Source: a virus. From it: a DNA stretch of 64,000 nt. This document shows positions 1 to 5,661 of this stretch, piece by piece. The translations under genes were made by a program, and so were the position numbers. The first letter of the stretch is position 1, and every line of letters begins with the position of its first letter. Where the stretch lies: the IMG/VR virus record IMGVR_UViG_3300037189_014399, positions 1 through 64,000 of that record; one strand, given 5' to 3'. The notes beneath the pieces were generated by a model. The model did not search any database. It saw nothing but the letters and a program-made list of their open reading frames with translations, and was not told where the DNA came from.

Positions 1-201
1 ATGTATGTTCTTGATACTAACAAGGATATCCCCGCCCCATTTTTACGTATGACTGCTGATGGGTGCGAGCGTATGTTCGTTCGTAACGACTTCGCCATAG
101 AGGTAGGTGAGCCTATGTCTATTCCCTGCTCATCTACGCCAGATGGTGCGGTAATGACGCTCTGTTCTACTCGTGTAGTAGAGGCTAAGCGTATTGCTTA
201 G
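1..201 (+). CDS. Hypothetical protein, possibly 5'-truncated
   Basis: An open frame of 66 residues runs from the first base of the window to a TAG at 199-201. An ATG sits exactly at base 1, but upstream sequence is missing, so neither the start nor a ribosome site can be judged. No motif or membrane segment is recognised. It is followed at once by a hairpin (213-238) and then a structured noncoding block, as for several later genes here. Confidence 0.55.
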   Translation: MYVLDTNKDIPAPFLRMTADGCERMFVRNDFAIEVGEPMSIPCSSTPDGAVMTLCSTRVVEAKRIA

Positions 202-212
202 ATGGCTTTATG

Positions 213-238
213 CCCCCCGCAGTTTTTACTGTGGAGGG
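213..238 (+). terminator. Hairpin after first gene
   Basis: CCCCCCGCAG (213-222) pairs with CTGTGGAGGG (229-238) through one mismatch and one G-U pair, with a six-base TTTTTA loop. It lies 12 bases after the stop of the first gene. No T-run follows, so it may stabilise a 3' end or belong to the RNA region downstream rather than terminate transcription. Confidence 0.4.
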
Positions 239-257
239 TATATGGGTATCTAATCCC

Positions 258-551
258 AATAGGGGGAGAAAGACACACAGGTAATACGCACCCCGTTGAT
301 GTGTATGGATCTATGGACGAACTGATGAGAGTTCATAGGTAGCCACGCCCGTTCCCTTGAGCAGGAGTACGCCTGTCTGAGCGTATGGTTTGTAATGAAC
401 CATAGAACTAAGATGCCATATCAGATGCTTATAGGTAAAGAGTCGCCATTGGGGTATAGCCGGTCAACCTAGCCTGCAACTTAAGTTGTATTTATACGAC
501 TTTACTACTTGCAAGCACGCCTCGTTACCTGTGTGTCTCTCCCTCCCTATT
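258..551 (+). ncRNA. Structured RNA closed by a 27-position helix
   Basis: Bases 258-284 are almost perfectly complementary to 525-551: 25 of 27 positions pair, one as G-U. This helix encloses 240 bases with no convincing gene. Inside are further hairpins: AAGTTGTA/TACGACTT with a TTTA loop near 483-502, TATGGTT/AACCATA around 384-404, CAGG/CCTG around 361-374, and an interrupted CTAT..GAAC/GTTC..ATAG stem near 311-337. The 3' strand of the closing helix ends directly before the AGGAGGAGAAGGAAGG ribosome site of the next gene (start 573). That points to a multi-stem RNA that is excised from the message or controls its translation. Family unknown; comparison with large phage RNAs such as GOLLD or ROOL would be informative. 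Confidence 0.6.
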
Positions 552-572
552 AGGAGGAGAAGGAAGGCAAAG

Positions 573-827
573 ATGCAATACAAGACTAAGGTTGTCTTGG
601 TAACTATCTATTACCGAGATACAGAGCCTAAGATTTCATTGGATGATTGGGAATCACCCGATTATCTCTTCCTCAATGATGCAATCCAAAGCTCGCTGAA
701 CAAATTCAATCCTGCGTCAAAAATCTTTGATGTCGCAATTGATCCCGTCAAAGAGTGGATCTTCCATACCGATAAATGGTGGATGCATTGGGCGTATCGA
801 CTGATAAGGAGAAAGAATGTCCTGTAA
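573..827 (+). CDS. Hypothetical protein (84 aa)
   Basis: The ATG at 573 follows a very strong ribosome site (AGGAGG, repeated purines, 552-566), so it is preferred over an upstream in-frame ATG at 486 that would lie inside the RNA helix. The protein is aromatic-rich, with a tryptophan-dense stretch (KWWMHWAY) near its C terminus and a basic tail. No family is recognised. Its end overlaps the next start by 11 bases, indicating coupled translation. Confidence 0.65.
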   Translation: MQYKTKVVLVTIYYRDTEPKISLDDWESPDYLFLNDAIQSSLNKFNPASKIFDVAIDPVKEWIFHTDKWWMHWAYRLIRRKNVL

Positions 828-942
828 TCATCCCGTAAATAAGAAGGCATCGATCAAGTTCTGTCCTCACTGTCTATCAGGCTGTGCCTGTTGTGAGTGG
901 GGCAAGAAGGTAACTTGCGATTGCTGTTCATTAGCTGTTTGA
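817..942 (+). CDS. Cysteine-rich zinc-ribbon mini-protein (41 aa)
   Basis: ATG at 817 is preceded by AAGGAGAAAG. The product contains nine cysteines in pairs such as CPHC, CACC and CDCC, as in tiny zinc-binding proteins. It overlaps the end of the preceding gene. No further identity can be given; several comparable mini-proteins occur across this window. Confidence 0.6.
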   Translation: MSCNHPVNKKASIKFCPHCLSGCACCEWGKKVTCDCCSLAV

Positions 943-955
943 GTGAGCACGACAG

Positions 956-1012
956 CCCACAGGTGTCCGTCGCCTGTGGGTTGTAGTGTCTACTCAGCGT
1001 AGGCAGACACTA
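956..1012 (+). other. Two perfect hairpins in tandem
   Basis: CCCACAGG (956-963) pairs perfectly with CCTGTGGG (973-980) over a nine-base loop; immediately after, TAGTGTCT (984-991) pairs perfectly with AGACACTA (1005-1012) over a 13-base loop. They start the noncoding interval 943-1384. Without a clear U-tract they may be terminators, processing sites or part of a larger RNA. Confidence 0.55.
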
Positions 1013-1191
1013 GACATCACATCGATGGTGACGTATAAAAGAGGCCTAGATATAGTTCGTAAATACGTTGAGCCTATCTTCCCCCTTTGTATAGGCGAAG
1101 GACGTTGATTCGTTACGGCTATCGATCTCGCTCTGTCTAGTGTTAAGTAGATGAATGCGGTCATAAGACCAAGTGACTCGAAACAAAAAGG

Positions 1192-1364
1192 AGGAGAGAG
1201 CGCAACAATTTATCAGGCCTAGTAGCAGCGTAGGACTGTTGGGCTTGCCCATTAGTGACACCAGGCAAAAGGCGGGGTTGATGAAGTTGAGTTAGCATCG
1301 AGGTTTGATGACTGTATAGATGGATTCGTAATTCCCTGATAGGTTCCGCTCTGCGCTCTCTCCT
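1192..1364 (+). ncRNA. Structured RNA closed by 13-bp helix
   Basis: AGGAGAGAGCGCA (1192-1204) is the exact complement of TGCGCTCTCTCCT (1352-1364). A second, nested helix of seven pairs, TATCAGG (1211-1217) with CCTGATA (1335-1341), stacks below it, separated by an internal loop. No gene is seen inside. As in the other blocks here, the closing helix ends just before the ribosome site (AAGGAAGGAAAAGG, 1371-1384) of the next gene. The rest of 1013-1191 shows nothing I can name. Confidence 0.55.
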
Positions 1365-1384
1365 ATCTAAAAGGAAGGAAAAGG

Positions 1385-2101
1385 ATGAGTGAACTAGTAA
1401 GACACTTAGATACAAATAAGTTGCCTTATCTAGATCGCGTTCATATGGCATTCCTTGAGAAGCATAAGAAAAGTGCTTCTTATGAGTGGCTTCAACATCG
1501 AGCAAGAATTATGGAGTATCAATGCCCCATAGTTATTCGAGATGAAGCCTATCAATTGGTTGCTATGAAGAACGGTAAGCATTCAGATCCTGATGGAATA
1601 CTCCTAATAAGACACGTCACACACGAACAAGCAATCGATATCATCAATGCAAGTGGTTGGTGGTATGGAAAAGGTATCGCTCGTTGTGATGAGGAGGGAA
1701 ACCACCTCGTCTTTTATTATGCATATAGCTTCAGTCGTTATGCATATACCTGGAGTACACCGGAAGATTCAGATACCGATCTAGATATTAACTTCCGTAA
1801 CTACTACATCAATTCCCTTTGTGCAATGAAGGGAACAACAAGGAAGGAGGTAGAGCGGATGTGCCATTGTTCAGGTAGATGCTATTGCGAACCAGCACTT
1901 GAGTATGAAGTGCGTGAACATAGCAATAGTGTAGTTCTTTCCAAAGGTCGTCAACAAATCAATGTAACAGTTGAGGAGTTGACAGGCTTGATGGGTTTCT
2001 TGGCTGGAGCTAAGCAAGAGATCAAGCGACTCAAGTTAGAGTCAATTGCTACTCAGATCGAAGATCTTGAGAAGCAGAAGAAGCAAGCAGAAGAACTCTA
2101 G
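1385..2101 (+). CDS. Hypothetical protein (238 aa)
   Basis: ATG at 1385 follows a long purine ribosome site. The protein has no recognised domain. A C-x-C-SGR-C-x-C cluster lies near residues 159-167 and the last 60 residues are lysine- and glutamate-rich and likely form a coiled coil. It is the first and longest gene of a run of small genes (1385-3261) that is bracketed by noncoding RNA blocks. Confidence 0.7.
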   Translation: MSELVRHLDTNKLPYLDRVHMAFLEKHKKSASYEWLQHRARIMEYQCPIVIRDEAYQLVAMKNGKHSDPDGILLIRHVTHEQAIDIINASGWWYGKGIARCDEEGNHLVFYYAYSFSRYAYTWSTPEDSDTDLDINFRNYYINSLCAMKGTTRKEVERMCHCSGRCYCEPALEYEVREHSNSVVLSKGRQQINVTVEELTGLMGFLAGAKQEIKRLKLESIATQIEDLEKQKKQAEEL

Positions 2102-2110
2102 GGAGGATCG

Positions 2111-2488
2111 GTGTACATAGATGGACAAGAGTATGAAGATCTCATCAAGTTCTATCAAGACAACAAAGACAACAGTCAATGGGATCTTGATGGAGATGAC
2201 GATCTCATCAATCGTTACATACCGACTCGCCAATCACTCCGCATCTATTGGAGTGAGAAGCGAGCACAAGTCAGATGGACTTACTACAAGTTCAAGTGGC
2301 AAGCAAGACACACTGGTTACCGCTTAAAGTTTGGTGTGTATCCAAACCCAACAAAAGTTGTTGGGCAGACACTATTCAAATATGATGAGCCTTACAGCTT
2401 CGTTATGTTTGATGAGCTGAACTTTGTTTCCCCCAAAGTCAGTTCAATGATGCATTCAGTGCTATTCACTAGCCCTGAATCAGAATAG
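2111..2488 (+). CDS. Hypothetical protein (125 aa)
   Basis: The start is a GTG at 2111, chosen because GGGAGG lies 5-10 bases upstream and the frame continues to 2488. An acidic patch (DLDGDDD) is followed by a basic aromatic stretch. No family is recognised. A frame in another phase (2121-2327) is a shadow. Confidence 0.6.
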   Translation: MYIDGQEYEDLIKFYQDNKDNSQWDLDGDDDLINRYIPTRQSLRIYWSEKRAQVRWTYYKFKWQARHTGYRLKFGVYPNPTKVVGQTLFKYDEPYSFVMFDELNFVSPKVSSMMHSVLFTSPESE

Positions 2489-2496
2489 GAGGAACA

Positions 2497-2625
2497 ATGC
2501 GTCACTGTGAAATATGTGGTGCAATGCCAATGATCGATGGTTATCGTTGTGAGAACATACAAGATAATGATGTGTGCATTCACTGCTGTAACTGCGAGGA
2601 CCACAAGGGAGAAAGCAATGGCTAA
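2497..2625 (+). CDS. Zinc-ribbon mini-protein (42 aa)
   Basis: ATG at 2497 sits four bases after AGGAGG. The product has CEIC near its start and CIHCCNC near its end, the spacing expected of a small zinc ribbon. It overlaps the next gene by eight bases. Function unknown. Confidence 0.6.
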   Translation: MRHCEICGAMPMIDGYRCENIQDNDVCIHCCNCEDHKGESNG

Positions 2626-2866
2626 AGAAATAAGCGAACACCTTGAGATCTCATTGTTTGAGGCTCAGAAGTTCGTACACGCAACACGGCACACCAATAG
2701 TAAGAGCAAGCACTGTCCCTTCTGCATTATTGTGGATGTGGCAGTTGGTACTTACAAAGCAGACACCAACAATCCGTTCGCTGTTGCTATCTTGACCGGA
2801 GAAGCCAAGTTAGCACACGACATAGTCAATGCAACAAAAGGAGGGAAGAAAGATGATGTTCTATAA
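2618..2866 (+). CDS. Hypothetical protein (82 aa)
   Basis: The ATG at 2618 is preferred over an in-frame ATG at 2537 because AAGGGAGAAAG lies directly upstream and the earlier start would cover the zinc-ribbon gene. The sequence contains one CPFC pair and a mainly helical N terminus. No family recognised. Confidence 0.6.
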   Translation: MAKEISEHLEISLFEAQKFVHATRHTNSKSKHCPFCIIVDVAVGTYKADTNNPFAVAILTGEAKLAHDIVNATKGGKKDDVL

Positions 2867-2993
2867 CGGATTCAATCTAATGATTGATATATTCCTAATT
2901 GCAGCCACATCATTTATTGTCTACCGCAATGCGTGGTGGGATGGATACCGCGATGGTATTGAAGATACAAAGGCAGGGCTTCACGATGAGTGA
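2853..2993 (+). CDS. Small single-pass membrane protein (46 aa)
   Basis: ATG at 2853 follows AAAGGAGGGAAG. Residues about 8-24 are hydrophobic (LMIDIFLIAATSFIVY), followed by an aromatic, charged tail (WWDGYRDG). It overlaps both neighbours, typical of coupled phage genes. Role unknown; small phage membrane proteins of this kind may modulate host envelope functions, but that is conjecture. Confidence 0.55.
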   Translation: MMFYNGFNLMIDIFLIAATSFIVYRNAWWDGYRDGIEDTKAGLHDE

Positions 2994-3261
2994 AGACCTA
3001 TCTGATCAACCACACGATCACGTGGTGATGGAACTACGAGTTGATTTTGTAGTGCCACGTGATTACGATGAGCTGAGCACCATTTCTTATGGTCTTGAGT
3101 ATTTAAGTAATATACTCATAGATGCTGAAGGCATCACAGAAGAGGACAAAGAGAACGCAACGTTAAAGGTAACACAGCGTGCTCGTTGTGAAGATCTGGA
3201 TGAACCTGATCCAGAGATCACATTAGATAATGTGATTAACATACATAGGAAAACAACTTAA
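2986..3261 (+). CDS. Hypothetical acidic protein (91 aa)
   Basis: ATG at 2986 overlaps the previous stop by eight bases; an upstream in-frame ATG at 2899 would lie deep in the preceding gene. The product is strongly acidic. No domain recognised. It ends the second gene cluster before a noncoding block (3262-3577). Confidence 0.6.
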   Translation: MSEDLSDQPHDHVVMELRVDFVVPRDYDELSTISYGLEYLSNILIDAEGITEEDKENATLKVTQRARCEDLDEPDPEITLDNVINIHRKTT

Positions 3262-3274
3262 TAGTATTACGTGT

Positions 3275-3337
3275 GCCGACACAAACATCGGCAGCGCTGG
3301 CCTGGTGGCTCACTGTGGTTCGATTCCACACAGCGCA
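3275..3337 (+). ncRNA. tRNA-like element with perfect T-arm, no anticodon arm
   Basis: TGTGG (3314-3318), loop TTCGATT (3319-3325) and CCACA (3326-3330) form a canonical tRNA T-arm. CAGCGC directly after it (3331-3336) pairs with GCGCTG (3294-3299), giving an acceptor-like stem. The 14 bases between (GCCTGGTGGCTCAC) contain GG pairs that could play the D-loop role, but there is no anticodon arm. Just upstream GCCGA/TCGGC (3275-3292) forms a further hairpin. The pattern resembles the tRNA-like domain of tmRNA rather than a tRNA. Function unknown. Confidence 0.5.
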
Positions 3338-3421
3338 CGCATCATACTGATTGGCGAGGTCTTGGCCGTTGTAGTCATAGGTATCCGATGCCTTGGTTAC
3401 GGTTCCTAAGGTAAAACCGAT

Positions 3422-3554
3422 GGGTAGGCAAGTACTAATGCAGGAGAGATCAAATGTGATTGCTGATACGAAAAAAGGATCGGGCTCCCAAGTGACAATG
3501 GTTTCCATTGAATACTGGTCAAGGACAGTCCCTGCACATCAGGCTTGCCTACCC
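3422..3554 (+). ncRNA. Structured RNA closed by 11-bp helix
   Basis: GGGTAGGCAAG (3422-3432) is the exact complement of CTTGCCTACCC (3544-3554). Inside, TGCAGG (about 3439) can pair with CCTGCA (about 3531), and CAATGG-TTT-CCATTG forms a tight hairpin near 3495-3509. The helix ends ten bases before the AAGGAAGG ribosome site of the gene starting at 3578. The interval 3262-3577 holds this element and the tRNA-like element and no gene. Confidence 0.5.
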
Positions 3555-3577
3555 CCTAGCTAAAAAGGAAGGTACAT

Positions 3578-4174
3578 ATGTTAGACATAACACTCCACGG
3601 TACTCCTCAACACCGCAATTCACTATCAATGGATATCAATGTACGTGGTTGGGTAATCAAAGCCAACCACGATTACAGAGGTTCTCATGAGTGTGCATTT
3701 AAGGTTAACAATGTAGGAATTACCTTTGAGGTAGAGTCTTCCAAGCTTGGATTCATGCCTGATCGCTTAAGCATTCAAGGCAATTGGTCTACCAAAGATG
3801 GAAGAAAGTGGATGGATAACGGGGGTTGGTTACCTTGGGACACGATGAACAAGTTAAAGTTTGAGTTCTTGCCTGATGCTATTCAGCAGATGGCATATCA
3901 AAACCTTGTTAAGTATCTTGAGCAATCAACAATTACTCTGGGTAAAAATCTACAGACTCTAAAGATAAACAAGCGCTTCGTACCGCTTGGATATGTAGAT
4001 ATGAATTCTAATGATGACTCTGAGGATGCATTGCCATTCTTACCATCAGTTAGAACAACTCAACCATCACCATTCATTGGTATGGATGTATCCAAATGGA
4101 AAGTAGCACGAGAGGAGATGGCGTGGGATCCATCAAAAGCTACATCAAACGCAGAAACCTCATCAGAGGTCTAA
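3578..4174 (+). CDS. Hypothetical protein (198 aa)
   Basis: ATG at 3578 follows AAAAAGGAAGG. The protein looks soluble and beta-rich in its first half. No family or motif is recognised. Its C-terminal 50 bases overlap the next gene in another frame. Confidence 0.65.
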   Translation: MLDITLHGTPQHRNSLSMDINVRGWVIKANHDYRGSHECAFKVNNVGITFEVESSKLGFMPDRLSIQGNWSTKDGRKWMDNGGWLPWDTMNKLKFEFLPDAIQQMAYQNLVKYLEQSTITLGKNLQTLKINKRFVPLGYVDMNSNDDSEDALPFLPSVRTTQPSPFIGMDVSKWKVAREEMAWDPSKATSNAETSSEV

Positions 4175-4398
4175 AGCGTTCAGCTAAATACGGTGGTGAG
4201 TGGGACATCAATGATATTGGTTCCGTCTCACTACGTATGAAAGACGGCAGCAACAGAGAGTATCTATTCTTCTGGCCTTATGGTTGGAAGGATGGCATAC
4301 ACCTATCAACACAGAAGATTGATAGCCTTATGCAATGTGAGACTATCGATGATATCTACACATTGCAGGAGGTAAGCAATGGAGATAACAATATATAA
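4123..4398 (+). CDS. Hypothetical protein (91 aa)
   Basis: A GTG at 4123 with GAGAGGAG six bases upstream is the preferred start; an ATG at 4096 lacks a ribosome site. The N terminus is basic (KSYIKRRN) and the middle aromatic (FFWPYGW). The end overlaps the next start by 20 bases. Unrecognised. Confidence 0.5.
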   Translation: MGSIKSYIKRRNLIRGLKRSAKYGGEWDINDIGSVSLRMKDGSNREYLFFWPYGWKDGIHLSTQKIDSLMQCETIDDIYTLQEVSNGDNNI

Positions 4399-4519
4399 CT
4401 GGTGGTTTAGTATCTATATTCCACAAGTTGTTGAGTTCCATACACAAATGGGTTGGGCAATAGCTGCTGTAGTAACAGCTGTTCTATTGCGACAGCTCAA
4501 GCGCAGGTTTCTTGGGTAA
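4379..4519 (+). CDS. Small membrane protein (46 aa)
   Basis: ATG at 4379 lies six bases after AGGAGG. Residues about 25-38 are hydrophobic (GWAIAAVVTAVLL) and followed by a basic tail (RQLKRRFLG), predicting a single membrane helix with the C terminus inside. Function unknown. Confidence 0.55.
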   Translation: MEITIYNWWFSIYIPQVVEFHTQMGWAIAAVVTAVLLRQLKRRFLG

Positions 4520-4536
4520 GTAATCCAAGGATGGCG

Positions 4537-4617
4537 GTGCATAGATGGACACTAGATACTGGTTCTTGACTTCCCTTCTCCCCAGTATCTTGGAGGGTTC
4601 AATTCCCTCTATGCACA
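4537..4617 (+). ncRNA. tRNA-like RNA with acceptor, T-arm and one long arm
   Basis: GTGCATA (4537-4543) pairs perfectly with TATGCAC (4610-4616), followed by an A at the discriminator position. GAGGG (4593-4597), TTCAATT and CCCTC (4605-4609) make a canonical T-arm. GATACTGG (4555-4562) pairs perfectly with CCAGTATC (4582-4589) over a 19-base loop. A D-arm is absent; its place is taken by 11 bases containing GG. The plan (acceptor, D-loop without stem, one long helix, T-arm) is that of the tRNA-like domain of tmRNA or of a D-armless tRNA. No CCA is encoded. Confidence 0.6.
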
Positions 4618-4621
4618 CGGA

Positions 4622-4806
4622 GAAGACAGAGACCTAATGAGAGATTGCAAGTGCTCGGTATCCCATGGGGAGACTAATCCGACACAAACAATCGATCAAA
4701 AGCCCAGCGTAGTCTATATGATTTAAAGTTCCGTTCGATAAACCCGGACAACCTGCCTACTGTGCGATCATGAACCAATGTTGGTGAAACTGGTGTCTCT
4801 GTCTTC
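4622..4806 (+). ncRNA. Structured RNA closed by 12-bp helix
   Basis: GAAGACAGAGAC (4622-4633) is the exact complement of GTCTCTGTCTTC (4795-4806). AGACTA (about 4671) and TAGTCT (about 4709) can pair inside, and CCAATG-TTGG forms a small hairpin. No gene is visible. The element begins four bases after the tRNA-like RNA and ends twelve bases before the AAGGAG ribosome site of the WhiB-like gene, so it may form one transcript with both. Confidence 0.5.
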
Positions 4807-4828
4807 TTCCTAAACATAAGGAGAACAA

Positions 4829-5143
4829 ATGAGCAAGCCAAGAAAAAGAGTATCTCTTGGCACTCCAGTCAACCTACCACCACAGAATATAGATAACTGG
4901 AAGTGGCAATTTGATGCAGCGTGCAGAGATGAAGATAACAATCTCTTTTACTATCAAGATCAAGAACGTGGTGATCAAAAAGCATCGCGTATAAAAGCAG
5001 CCAAAGCAATATGTGCTAGCTGTCCAGTAAGCACGGCCTGTTTAGAGTGGGCAACCAGAACAAAAGAAACTCATGGCATTTGGGGTGGATTGACCCCAGA
5101 AGAACGCGGCATTAAGATGCCACACGAAGAATTGGTGGACTGA
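4829..5143 (+). CDS. WhiB-like iron-sulfur transcription factor 1
   Basis: The 104-residue product has the four conserved cysteines of the Wbl family (C32, C62, C65, C71; the last three as C-x2-C-x5-C) and the GIWGG turn (residues 83-87) followed by a basic-acidic C-terminal helix. Wbl proteins bind a 4Fe-4S cluster and act with the primary sigma factor on host promoters. ATG at 4829 follows AAGGAGAAC. It is flanked on both sides by structured noncoding RNA. It probably redirects host or phage transcription; the phage target is unknown. Confidence 0.9.
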   Translation: MSKPRKRVSLGTPVNLPPQNIDNWKWQFDAACRDEDNNLFYYQDQERGDQKASRIKAAKAICASCPVSTACLEWATRTKETHGIWGGLTPEERGIKMPHEELVD

Positions 5144-5540
5144 TCATCCATCATATAGGGAGACTAGAGCGGGAGTTACAAGGTAACGAAAACTCTTTTC
5201 CACACCCTATGTAGGGCAGGCACACAATGAGATCTCCATTAGTTAATAAAGGATCGCCTCAAGATGCCCGTCTCCAGCAACGTCTGCATACGTCTGCATA
5301 CAAGAGTCCTCACGCACTAGTGATGAAGGTACCGTGCTAGCACAGGTCAGAAAACATCATGAACGCTACGACAGGTTGCGTATTACGGTATTACGGTTCC
5401 GTGAGCGAAGGCTGAGGGGTGCCTGTACATGACAGGAGCAAGGAATAAAGACTAATTCGGTCAGCTATATCTAATAACGTAAAAGGATATAGAGAACATT
5501 GTGTGTGTTTCACCTCACAACTATACGTGTCTGCTTATCG
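5144..5540 (+). other. Noncoding block with hairpins and short tandem repeats
   Basis: No gene is convincing between the WhiB-like gene and the ATPase at 5662. ATAGGG (5155-5160) pairs with CCCTAT (5205-5210) and encloses a perfect GTTAC-AAG-GTAAC hairpin (5175-5187). A ten-base unit, CGTCTGCATA, occurs twice in tandem (5281-5300), and an eight-base unit, GTATTACG, twice (5380-5395). CCTGT-ACATG-ACAGG forms another hairpin near 5424-5438. The mixture suggests structured RNA and perhaps protein-binding sites. Confidence 0.45.
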
Positions 5541-5605
5541 GCGTGTCGTTGTGACAGGGGGAGGGCGTGACTAGCAGACTTCAGGGTGCAAGTCCCTGAC
5601 ACGCA
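5541..5605 (+). ncRNA. Third tRNA-like element
   Basis: CAGGG (5582-5586), loop TGCAAGT and CCCTG (5594-5598) resemble a T-arm, with G instead of T at the second loop position. ACACGC (5599-5604) can pair with GCGTGT (5541-5546) as an acceptor stem, or CACGC with GCGTG (5565-5569) as a shorter one. No D- or anticodon arm can be drawn. A separate hairpin, AACCACC/GGTGGTT (5615-5633), follows before the ribosome site of the next gene. Confidence 0.35.
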
Positions 5606-5661
5606 CGCAGTTATAACCACCATCGGGGTGGTTAGCTGTAAAGAAAAGGAAGGCAGTAACA

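Noticed and set aside
486-572. Longer start for the gene at 573
   Set aside because: The upstream part lies in the RNA helix and has no ribosome site.
4622-4806. Group I intron
   Set aside because: AGACTA/TAGTCT could be a P7 helix, but the other core helices (P3, P4-P6, P8) and the conserved bases before P7 are not found and no split gene or tRNA flanks it.
3262-5661. Ordinary tRNA genes
   Set aside because: Three convincing T-arms were found, but none can be folded with D- and anticodon arms of normal size, so they are listed as tRNA-like RNAs.
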